DNA of 14,032 bases, from assembly GCA_958405355.1 (NCBI GenBank), contig CATYEA010000027.1:1-14032 (forward strand). The letters are read 5' to 3'. The notes beneath the pieces are model-generated. The model did not search any database and was not told where the DNA came from. It saw nothing but the letters and a program-made list of their open reading frames with translations. Source of the DNA: an uncultured Lachnospiraceae bacterium. GTDB lineage: Bacteria > Bacillota > Clostridia > Lachnospirales > Lachnospiraceae. The position numbers and the translations under genes are program-made. Positions 8,331 to 14,032 of this stretch are shown here, one piece after another (positions within the stretch are counted from its first letter, which is position 1; each line of letters begins with the position of its first letter).

Positions 8331-9530
8331 TTATTCATATAATGTGTAAGCACCATCCACGATCTGGATAAATTTGCTGCCTTTGTTTGGTTCACCTTCT
8401 GCTGTCCATGTGATACCATCACCTGTCAGACCATCTACAGTAATTTCTGTCATAGCTGCAACTAAGTCTGCATTTTCAACAGAACCAGCCTGTTCCATAG
8501 CTGCTTTGATTGTGTAAACACCGTCATAAGCATCTGCTGCGAACTGGTCAGGTGTTGCGCCGTAAGCTGCTTCATAAGCTGCTACGAATGATGATACGTT
8601 TTCAGCCGGGTCTGCTGCGAAGAATGGGCTTAAGAAGATAGCGCCTTCAACAGTTGCTGCATCTGTGACTGTTCCAAGAACACCGTCCCATCCATCACTG
8701 CCGAGGAATGGAAGTTCCATACCCATATCCTGAGCCTGTTTTGTGATGTATGTAGCATCCTGATAGTAAGCAGGAACGAAAATAGCTTCTGCATCTGTTC
8801 CTTTGATTGTTGTCAACTGTGTATTGAAGTCAACATCGCCTTCTGCGAAAGCTTCACTTGCAACGATTTCGCCGCCTTTAGCTGCAAACTCTTCTTCAAA
8901 TGCTTCTCTGATACCTGTGCTGTACTCATCAGACTGATTGTAAATAACAGCAACTTTCTTATATCCAAGTGTTTCTGCTGCCAAATCTGCCATTGTTACA
9001 CCCTGAGCCGGGTCAGTAAAGCAGATACGGAAAGCATTGTCGTTCTTTGTACAATCCATAGCAGAACCGGATGGTGTGATCTGTAAGATGCCATCGGCTG
9101 CTGTTAAATCTGTGATTGCAATACAAGCACCGCTTGTTACACAACCAAGAATTGCCTGAGCGCCCTCGTCCATAACAGAGTTATAAGCCTGGATAGCTTT
9201 ATCTTCTGTAGCTTCATCATCAGCAAATACCATGTCCAGTGTATATGTCTTATCACCAACTGTTACACCACCGGCTGCATTGATTTCTTTAATTGCAATT
9301 TCAGCACCCTGTTTTACAGAGTTTCCGTAAGAAGCTGCACTTCCTGTTACAGGTCCAATACCACCGATCATAAATACTTCACCATCGGCTGCGGCTGTTG
9401 TTTCGCCGGATGCAGATGTTTCTGCTGCTTTTGTTTCTTCTTTTTTCTCAGAACCGCCGCAGGCTGTCAGAGAAGCAACAACTAAAGAAGCAGCCAAAGC
9501 CATGCTCATTACTTTTGTCATTTTTTTCAT
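8331..9530 (-). CDS. livK: Branched-chain amino acid ABC transporter substrate-binding lipoprotein
   Basis: The 399-residue protein starts with a lipoprotein signal peptide: a basic N-terminus (MKKMTK), a hydrophobic stretch and a lipobox LTAC with the lipidated cysteine at C24. A Ser/Thr/Ala/Glu-rich linker (about 25-50) follows. The mature part matches the periplasmic-binding-protein type 1 (Peripla_BP_6) fold, with IGGIGPVTGSAASYG near 56-70, GAEIAIKEINAAGG near 74-87, and a conserved DAYDGVYTIKAA motif near the C-terminus. It captures the ligand on the outer face of the membrane and delivers it to LivHM. The start has AAGGAGG 9 nt upstream. Alanine codons are mostly GCT and GCA, unlike the GCC/GCG-rich neighbours, which fits high expression. 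The ligand could be branched-chain amino acids or another compound such as urea or amides. Confidence 0.94.
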   Translation of the reverse strand: MKKMTKVMSMALAASLVVASLTACGGSEKKEETKAAETSASGETTAAADGEVFMIGGIGPVTGSAASYGNSVKQGAEIAIKEINAAGGVTVGDKTYTLDMVFADDEATEDKAIQAYNSVMDEGAQAILGCVTSGACIAITDLTAADGILQITPSGSAMDCTKNDNAFRICFTDPAQGVTMADLAAETLGYKKVAVIYNQSDEYSTGIREAFEEEFAAKGGEIVASEAFAEGDVDFNTQLTTIKGTDAEAIFVPAYYQDATYITKQAQDMGMELPFLGSDGWDGVLGTVTDAATVEGAIFLSPFFAADPAENVSSFVAAYEAAYGATPDQFAADAYDGVYTIKAAMEQAGSVENADLVAAMTEITVDGLTGDGITWTAEGEPNKGSKFIQIVDGAYTLYE

Positions 9531-9560
9531 GTCTCTATTCCTCCTTTTAACTTACCGTTT

Positions 9561-9590
9561 ATTGTAATACCTAAACCTAAGAATTGTCAA
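9561..9590 (-). promoter_or_regulatory. livK operon promoter
   Basis: On the minus strand a perfect TTGACA (9585-9590) lies 18 nt before TACAAT (9561-9566), about 30 nt upstream of the livK start. This is the main promoter of the transporter operon. The spacer contains the short repeat TTAGGTTTAGG, which could be incidental or an operator half-site pair. Confidence 0.8.
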
Positions 9591-9601
9591 TGAAAACTAT
9601 C

Positions 9602-9640
9602 TTTTCCCCAACAGTTTTTTGGAGTATAATGAAATATAAT
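9602..9640 (+). promoter_or_regulatory. Probable promoter of the amidohydrolase operon
   Basis: Two TATAAT boxes lie in tandem (9625-9630 and 9635-9640), about 24 to 34 nt before the amidohydrolase start. The -35 region is poor: TTTTCC at 9602-9607 is correctly spaced for the first box. It is arranged back to back with the livK promoter, with about 11 nt between the two -35 regions. Confidence 0.5.
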
Positions 9641-9663
9641 GATTAAAAGGAAGGGGATTTTTT

Positions 9664-11229
9664 ATGAAAATTTTAACCAATGGTCATTTTATTTCCTGCG
9701 ATGACGAAGACCACTGTTTTTCAGTAATGGTTATTGATCATGATAAAATTATCTATACCGGCGATAGCATTCCGGAAGATTATGCCGAATGTCCATCCAT
9801 TGATATGCACGGCCACACCATTGTACCTGCTTTTTCAGATACTCATATGCACTTTGAAAGCTTTGCCCTGTTCCGCACGACCGTTGATGTACGTGATGCT
9901 AAAAATTTTGAAGAGATGGGAGAAATGCTCCGCGCATGGACCGATACCCATCCAAAGGCCAAATTTTTGCCGGCTTATGGATGCAGCGCTCATACAGTCG
10001 AAGAAAATCGTCTGCCTGAAATGAAAGATCTGGATGCTATGACCGATTTACCATTGCTGATCGTTAAATATGACGGTCATGCCGCTGTGGCAAACTCGGC
10101 TTTGATCGACCTTTTCCCATTGGAAGTCCTGTCCGATCCGGGCTTTGATTCCAGTACAGGATGGCTCTATCAAAATGCTTTCTACAAAGGCGTCAACTTT
10201 ATTACACAGAAGGTTTCCCCGATCACTCTCCTTCAGGGTATGCAGGATGCTGCAGACACTCTGGCTGAAAAGGGCATTGGGTATATCCATACTGTCGAAG
10301 GCGTCGGCTATAAAAATGACATCGATATTGATACAATAAATATTGTACGTCGGGCACTCCCTCAGAAATTTACCGTCTTTTTCCAGACAATGGACGTGGA
10401 TAAAGTTGTGAAACGGAAAATGACCCATATCGGTGGCTGCTTCTCTCTGGCATTGGACGGCTGCTTTGGCTCAGAGGATGCCGCTCTGTCGGAAGGCTAT
10501 ACAAATAATCCGGAAAATAAGGGTTTCCTGGCATATACTCAGGAAGAAGTCAACAATTTCTGTATTAAAGCCAACCGGGCCGGGCTGCAGATCACGATGC
10601 ACGCCATCGGTGACGCCGCTGTAGAACAGGCTTTGAACGCTTATGAAGCTGCATTAAAGGACTATCCGAGAAAAGATGCACGACACATTTTAATCCACGG
10701 CGACCTGATGAATAAAGAAGCTATCAAAAAGGCCGCAGAACTTGGTATCACCATTGCTGTTCAGCCCGCATTCCTGGATTGGCCGCAGGAACCGGAATCC
10801 TATCTGGAATCCATTCTCGGCGACCGGGCAAAACAGATTTTGCCGCTCCGTGATATGATCGACGCCGGACTGCTCGTCACCTCCGGCAGCGATGCGCCTT
10901 GCACCATTCCGGACCCGATTGAAGGCATTCATATCTGCTGCAACCATCCAAATCCGGAACAGGCTCTGACACCGATAGAAGCTTTAAAAACCTATACCAT
11001 CTGGCCGGCCCGGAGCGCCTTTGACGACAATTACTATGGCAGTCTGGCACCGGGCAAGAAGGCAAATTTCCTCGTATTGGATAAGGATATCCTTTCCATT
11101 CCGAAGGAAGAGATTAAAACAATAAAAATCAAAGGTGTTTTTCTGGACGGACGCCGTTTCCGCCCATCGAAGAAGTTCTCCATTCCAGGACTTGTACGGG
11201 AAATCTGGAATCACCGAAAAGAGGATTAA
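9664..11229 (+). CDS. Amidohydrolase family protein, YtcJ-like metal-dependent hydrolase
   Basis: The 521-residue protein is a metal-dependent amidohydrolase of the Amidohydro_3/YtcJ group. Visible metal-site elements are SDTHMHF with H61 and H63, MHAIGDAAVEQAL with H313, HILIHGDLM with H345, and TSGSDAP with D410. The family's mid-domain element appears as LDGCFGSEDAAL (264-275), and a small N- and C-terminal beta-sandwich surrounds the barrel (GKKANFLVLDKDI near 464-476). No signal peptide is seen, so it is cytoplasmic. Substrates of this group are mostly unknown; N-acyl amino acids and imide-like compounds are among the candidates. AGGAAGGGG precedes the ATG at 9664 by 7 nt. The gene is divergent from livK and followed after 3 nt by the HD hydrolase, so they share a transcript. 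A link to the compound imported by the liv system is possible but only inferred from position. Confidence 0.9.
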   Translation: MKILTNGHFISCDDEDHCFSVMVIDHDKIIYTGDSIPEDYAECPSIDMHGHTIVPAFSDTHMHFESFALFRTTVDVRDAKNFEEMGEMLRAWTDTHPKAKFLPAYGCSAHTVEENRLPEMKDLDAMTDLPLLIVKYDGHAAVANSALIDLFPLEVLSDPGFDSSTGWLYQNAFYKGVNFITQKVSPITLLQGMQDAADTLAEKGIGYIHTVEGVGYKNDIDIDTINIVRRALPQKFTVFFQTMDVDKVVKRKMTHIGGCFSLALDGCFGSEDAALSEGYTNNPENKGFLAYTQEEVNNFCIKANRAGLQITMHAIGDAAVEQALNAYEAALKDYPRKDARHILIHGDLMNKEAIKKAAELGITIAVQPAFLDWPQEPESYLESILGDRAKQILPLRDMIDAGLLVTSGSDAPCTIPDPIEGIHICCNHPNPEQALTPIEALKTYTIWPARSAFDDNYYGSLAPGKKANFLVLDKDILSIPKEEIKTIKIKGVFLDGRRFRPSKKFSIPGLVREIWNHRKED

Positions 11230-11232
11230 AGG

Positions 11233-11673
11233 ATGATCTATACACCAATGACTCGCAAGGCTATGCGAATAGCCTATGATGCCCACCATGGTCAGGTTGA
11301 CAAAACGGGACTTCCCTATATTTATCATCCGATACATCTGGCAGAAAGTATGCCCGACGAAAACTCAGTCATCACCGCTCTGCTTCACGACGTGATCGAG
11401 GATACAGGCATAACCGTCAGGGATTTGGCACAGGAAGGTTTTAACGAAGATATTTTAACCGCCCTGACCCTTTTGACCCACAATCCGGCAGAAGAATATA
11501 TGGACTACATTTCAAGACTTTCCACCTGCCCTCTGGCCCGCCGGATCAAGCTGGCAGATTTGCACCATAATTCGGATGCTACCCGCTTGGATTCGGTGGA
11601 TGAAAAAATGGCCCGGCGGCTTAAAAAATATGACCGGGCAATCCGGCTTTTGGAAGCCATTGAAAAACATTGA
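11233..11673 (+). CDS. Small HD-domain hydrolase, RelA/SpoT-hydrolase-like (MESH1-like)
   Basis: The 146-residue single-domain protein has the order of motifs of the RelA/SpoT hydrolase domain (HD_4 type): AYDAHHG with H18, LPYIYHPIHLA with H32, ALLHDVIEDTGIT with H52-D53 and E56-D57, and KLADLHHNSDATR with D109 and N113. There is no synthetase, TGS or ACT domain, so it is hydrolase-only and resembles stand-alone (p)ppGpp or NADPH phosphatases such as MESH1. The nucleotide substrate is not proven. It starts 3 nt after the amidohydrolase stop, with GAGG 8 nt upstream of the ATG, and is certainly co-transcribed. Its stop codon overlaps the -35 box of the downstream leader promoter. Confidence 0.85.
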   Translation: MIYTPMTRKAMRIAYDAHHGQVDKTGLPYIYHPIHLAESMPDENSVITALLHDVIEDTGITVRDLAQEGFNEDILTALTLLTHNPAEEYMDYISRLSTCPLARRIKLADLHHNSDATRLDSVDEKMARRLKKYDRAIRLLEAIEKH

Positions 11674-11698
11674 CTTTTGAGAAAAAATTTCCTATACT
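11670..11698 (+). promoter_or_regulatory. Promoter of the leader-TM1266-hydG operon
   Basis: TTGACT (11670-11675) and TATACT (11693-11698) are separated by exactly 17 nt. The -35 box overlaps the stop codon of the HD hydrolase. Transcription would start near 11705, immediately before the 5' strand of the outer helix of the structured leader, which supports both predictions. Confidence 0.8.
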
Positions 11699-11704
11699 AA
11701 ATAA

Positions 11705-11869
11705 AAGGTGCGCCGCAAGATACGTCTCACGGCAAACCGTTTTAACAACTATATAAAATTGTAAACACCTGCTGAACCTCAGGGTACGCCCGAAAGCGAA
11801 GATAAGGATGGATTGTAACATAATATGTATACCCTTACCCTGTCCAGCACTTCCTGGACAGGGTTTTTT
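11705..11869 (+). ncRNA. Structured 5' leader with terminator, riboswitch candidate of unrecognised class
   Basis: By hand folding, AGGTG (11706-11710) pairs with CACCT (11766-11770) to close a three-way junction. One arm is GCCG/CGGC (11712-11715 with 11730-11733) capped by AGA-TACG-TCT. The other is ACAA/TTGT (11745-11748 with 11759-11762). A conserved-looking segment follows at 11771-11807, and then the terminator. CAGGGTA at 11780-11786 is complementary to the ACCCTG start of the terminator stem and to TACCCT just before it, giving a plausible antiterminator. The layout of promoter, compact fold, terminator and gene is that of a transcription-attenuating riboswitch. I could not match it to the TPP, SAM, cobalamin, lysine, glycine, FMN, c-di-GMP, THF, Moco, ZTP, guanidine or T-box consensus from memory. 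Confidence 0.6.
11837..11869 (+). terminator. Intrinsic terminator within the leader of TM1266-hydG
   Basis: ACCCTGTCCAG (11837-11847) pairs perfectly with CTGGACAGGGT (11854-11864) around a 6-nt loop, followed by a run of six T. It lies about 50 nt before the TM1266-family start codon. It would also stop readthrough from the amidohydrolase-HD operon, so any hydG expression requires escape from it. Confidence 0.92.
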
Positions 11870-11918
11870 GGTATAAAAGCGGACACTCCGCTATGTTCTT
11901 TTATCGATGGAGGATTTT

Positions 11919-12164
11919 ATGGACACACGTATTGCTGTTATCGGTATTATTGTAGAAAACCCGGAAGCCGCGCCCCGAATCAACGATATTCTGCACGAAT
12001 ATTCGCCGTATATACTGGGACGTATGGGTATTCCATATCCAAAACGGGAACTGTCAATTATCAGCATTGTCATTGATGCACCGCAAAATGTGATCAGCGC
12101 CCTTTCCGGTAAGCTTGGTATGATTCCCGACGTAAGCACTAAGACGGTTTACTCTAAAGTTTAA
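11919..12164 (+). CDS. TM1266-family iron-only hydrogenase system putative regulator
   Basis: This 81-residue protein matches the small TM1266 family that accompanies [FeFe]-hydrogenase maturation genes. It has a beta-alpha-beta start (TRIAVIGIIVENPEAAPRIN), a central ILGRMGIPYPKRELSIISIV segment and a C-terminal GKLGMIPDVSTKTVYSKV. The family is related in fold to the ligand-binding domain of NikR-type regulators and has no DNA-binding domain. Its role is unproven; regulation or an accessory part in maturation has been proposed. The start at 11919 is chosen because GGAGG (11909-11913) lies five nucleotides upstream. The in-frame ATG at 11907 would begin before that ribosome site. The gene precedes hydG by about 29 nt on the same transcript. 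Confidence 0.88.
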   Translation: MDTRIAVIGIIVENPEAAPRINDILHEYSPYILGRMGIPYPKRELSIISIVIDAPQNVISALSGKLGMIPDVSTKTVYSKV

Positions 12165-12179
12165 CTACTGACATGAAAA

Positions 12180-12184
12180 AGGAG
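12180..12184 (+). promoter_or_regulatory. hydG ribosome binding site fixing the start at 12194
   Basis: AGGAG lies nine nucleotides before the ATG at 12194. The earlier in-frame ATG at 12173 has no ribosome site and would place AGGAG inside the coding region. Confidence 0.75.
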
Positions 12185-12193
12185 AAGATATTT

Positions 12194-13612
12194 ATGTATG
12201 ATGTAAAATCACTAAAGGCCGAAGAATTTATTAACGACGAAGAAATTCTGGACTGCCTTAAATACGCTGAAGAAAATAAGGACAACCGCGAACTTATCGA
12301 TAAGATTCTGAAAAAGGCCGAAGATATGAAGGGCATCAGTCACCGTGAAGCCGCCGTCCTTCTGGAATGCGATATGCCGGACGAAATTGAAAAAATGTTT
12401 CATTTGGCAAAAAAAATTAAGGACCGTTTTTACGGCAACCGGATTGTTATGTTTGCACCGCTGTATCTCTCAAATTACTGTGTCAACGGCTGCACCTACT
12501 GTCCATATCACGCAAAAAACAAACATATTGCCCGTAAAAAACTGACTCAGGAAGAAGTACGACAGGAAGTCATCGCCCTCCAGGATATGGGGCATAAACG
12601 TCTGGCTTTGGAGGCCGGCGAGGATCCGGTCAACAATCCGATTGAATACATTCTTGAATGTATCAACACCATTTACAGTATCAAACATAAAAATGGTGCT
12701 ATCCGCCGTGTCAATGTCAATATTGCGGCCACAACCGTGGAAAATTATCGGAGATTAAAAGAGGCTGGCATCGGAACTTATATTCTTTTCCAGGAAACCT
12801 ATAATAAAAAGAGTTATGAAGAACTGCACCCAACCGGACCAAAGAGCAACTATGCTTATCACACCGAAGCTATGGACCGTGCCATGGAAGGCGGCATCGA
12901 TGACGTGGGAATTGGCGTTCTCTTCGGTCTGAATATGTACCGCTACGATTTCATCGGCCTTCTTATGCACGCTGAACATCTGGAAGCGGCTCAGGGCGTC
13001 GGTCCACATACTATCAGTGTCCCTAGAATCTGCCCGGCGGATGATATTGATGTCAACACATTCTCCAATGCTATTCCGGATGATATTTTCGAGAAAATCG
13101 TTGCCTTAATCCGTATCGCTGTTCCATATACGGGTATGATCATCTCCACCCGTGAATCCAAGCGGGTTCGTGAAAAGGTTTTGCAGCTCGGTGTATCACA
13201 GATCAGCGGCGGTTCCCGCACCAGTGTCGGCGGCTATGTGGAACCGGAACCGGAAGAAGAAAACTCCGCTCAGTTCGACGTTACTGACCAGCGAAGTCTT
13301 GACGAAGTCATTGACTGGCTGCTGGAAATGGGCTTTATCCCAAGTTTCTGCACCGCCTGTTACCGCGAAGGCCGTACCGGCGACCGTTTCATGTCCCTCT
13401 TGAAAGCCGGACAGATTTCCAACTGCTGCCAGCCGAACGCCCTCATGACTCTTAAGGAATACCTTATGGACTATGCTTCTGATAAAACCCGGGAAGACGG
13501 TGAAAAGCTTATTGAAAAAGAACTGGCTAATGTCGCCAGTGACAAAGTCCGTCAGATTACTAAAGACCATTTGAAAGACATTGCCGAAGGCAAACGGGAT
13601 TTCCGCTTCTAG
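12194..13612 (+). CDS. hydG: [FeFe]-hydrogenase H-cluster maturase HydG (radical SAM tyrosine lyase)
   Basis: HydG cleaves tyrosine to yield CO and cyanide for the Fe(CO)2(CN) synthon used to build the H-cluster. The 472-residue product starts MYDVKSLKAEEFIND. It carries the radical SAM cluster motif CxxxCxxC as NYCVNGCTYC, with C96, C100 and C103. It also has the C-terminal auxiliary-cluster motif CX2CX22C with C386, C389 and C412. That second motif separates it from the related tyrosine lyase ThiH. ISGGSRTSVGGY lies near 337-348. Length is normal and no disruption is seen. The partners hydE and hydF and the hydrogenase itself are not in this window, so maturation genes are dispersed. Expression probably depends on the upstream leader and its terminator. 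Confidence 0.96.
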   Translation: MYDVKSLKAEEFINDEEILDCLKYAEENKDNRELIDKILKKAEDMKGISHREAAVLLECDMPDEIEKMFHLAKKIKDRFYGNRIVMFAPLYLSNYCVNGCTYCPYHAKNKHIARKKLTQEEVRQEVIALQDMGHKRLALEAGEDPVNNPIEYILECINTIYSIKHKNGAIRRVNVNIAATTVENYRRLKEAGIGTYILFQETYNKKSYEELHPTGPKSNYAYHTEAMDRAMEGGIDDVGIGVLFGLNMYRYDFIGLLMHAEHLEAAQGVGPHTISVPRICPADDIDVNTFSNAIPDDIFEKIVALIRIAVPYTGMIISTRESKRVREKVLQLGVSQISGGSRTSVGGYVEPEPEEENSAQFDVTDQRSLDEVIDWLLEMGFIPSFCTACYREGRTGDRFMSLLKAGQISNCCQPNALMTLKEYLMDYASDKTREDGEKLIEKELANVASDKVRQITKDHLKDIAEGKRDFRF

Positions 13613-13654
13613 AAACACTTTCAGTGCAAAAATTTATTCTAAATGCCTGACAAC

Positions 13655-13692
13655 AAAAACGCAGCTGCCGCTTCTGTGGCAACTGCGTTTTT
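13655..13692 (+). terminator. Terminator downstream of hydG, probably bidirectional
   Basis: AAAAACGCAG (13655-13664) pairs with CTGCGTTTTT (13683-13692), followed inward by one mismatch, a TGCC/GGCA stem and an 8-nt loop. The symmetric A- and T-tracts suit termination of hydG on the plus strand. On the minus strand they suit the converging YaaA-family gene. Confidence 0.85.
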
Positions 13693-13793
13693 ACACATAT
13701 ATTATTATACTTGAAAAATCACATGAAGTGATGAACATTCTGCATATCAACAACAAATAGTAAATCTGTCTCCTTAATGTCCATTCAATTCCT
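13693..13793. other. Convergent intergenic spacer
   Basis: This AT-rich spacer lies between hydG and the opposing YaaA-family gene. It holds a small inverted repeat, ATCAC/GTGAT (13718-13722 and 13728-13732). On the minus strand that repeat is followed by TTTTTC and may be a weak extra terminator. No coding sequence is evident. Confidence 0.4.
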
Positions 13794-14032
13794 CTATTTT
13801 ATAAAAACATACGTCTTTTCATCGGAATCTTCCGAAGAAAAACGATAACCTAGCCGGTTAAATTCCTTCATAACCTCCGGTGATCCGGCCTGTCGTTCTG
13901 CCATGAACCGCACCATCTCACCCCGGGCCATCTTGGCCAAGGTACCTTTTTCAATAATCTTTCCGTCTTTATATTCCCCAAAAACACAGGTAATAAACTG
14001 AATCTCCGGTGTTAAATACGCAGAAACAGCTT
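13794..14032 (-). CDS. yaaA: YaaA/UPF0246 family protein, C-terminal part (5' end outside window)
   Basis: The last 78 codons of a minus-strand gene end at a TAG at 13794-13796. The visible stretch includes FITCVFGEYKDGKIIEKGTL, then AKMARGEMVRFMAE (32-45 of the visible part), and ends in GYRFSSEDSDEKTYVF. The ARG-x-M-x-R-(F/Y) core followed by a GY-x-F element is the C-terminal signature of the YaaA (UPF0246, formerly DUF328) family. In E. coli this protein lowers free iron during peroxide stress. The start, promoter and upstream neighbours are not visible. The assignment rests on the C-terminus alone but the motif order is good. Confidence 0.8.
   Translation of the reverse strand, partial: AVSAYLTPEIQFITCVFGEYKDGKIIEKGTLAKMARGEMVRFMAERQAGSPEVMKEFNRLGYRFSSEDSDEKTYVFIK

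Noticed and set aside
11705..11836. Leader as a c-di-GMP, TPP, lysine or T-box element
   Set aside because: GGCAAACC-like and AGGTGCG-like fragments are present. The defining partners are missing: the GACGCAAAGC element of c-di-GMP-I, CTGAGA of TPP, the long lysine core, and the T-box sequence that pairs with the tRNA end.
12173..12193. Earlier ATG for hydG at 12173
   Set aside because: It has no ribosome site, while AGGAG precedes 12194. The later start gives the usual HydG N-terminus and cysteines at 96, 100 and 103.
12194..13612. Radical SAM protein as ThiH (thiamine biosynthesis)
   Set aside because: The C-terminal CX2CX22C auxiliary-cluster motif and the TM1266 neighbour identify HydG.
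1..14032. CRISPR array, insertion sequence, prophage or integrated element
   Set aside because: No regularly spaced direct repeats, transposase, integrase or flanking terminal repeats were seen. Codon use and operon structure look like an ordinary chromosome.

Overview
This is a chromosomal segment from a low-to-mid GC anaerobic Firmicute, probably a clostridium of the Lachnospiraceae type (inferred). The reasons are strong GGAGG ribosome binding sites, TTGACA/TATAAT promoters, intrinsic terminators with T-tracts, a Gram-positive style lipoprotein, and a [FeFe]-hydrogenase maturase with its TM1266-family companion. No insertion sequence, phage gene, CRISPR array, tRNA or rRNA is visible.

Positions 1-4006 (minus strand): a two-gene ABC transporter operon. 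A sigma-70 type promoter (3978-4006) drives a MacB/LolD-type ATPase, followed after 12 nt by a very large FtsX-type permease. The permease carries two long heptad-repeat arms and runs off the left edge of the window.

Positions 4067-9590 (minus strand): a branched-chain amino acid or related small-molecule uptake operon in the order livK, livH, livM, livG, livF, then a cytidylate-kinase-like gene, closed by a terminator. A strong hairpin terminator sits just after livK, and a separate promoter precedes livH. This suggests the binding protein is made in excess of the membrane complex.

Positions 9602-11673 (plus strand, divergent from livK): a YtcJ-type amidohydrolase, followed after 3 nt by a small RelA/SpoT-like HD hydrolase.

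Positions 11670-13692 (plus strand): a good promoter, whose -35 box overlaps the HD gene's stop codon, starts a leader of about 165 nt. The leader can fold into a three-way junction and ends in a textbook terminator. Part of the junction-distal sequence can pair with the terminator arm. Downstream are the TM1266-family small protein and hydG. I do not recognise the leader as a known riboswitch class, and it is the best candidate here for an undescribed regulatory element. A bidirectional-looking terminator closes hydG.

Positions 13794-14032 (minus strand): the C-terminal end of a YaaA/UPF0246 family gene that continues beyond the right edge.
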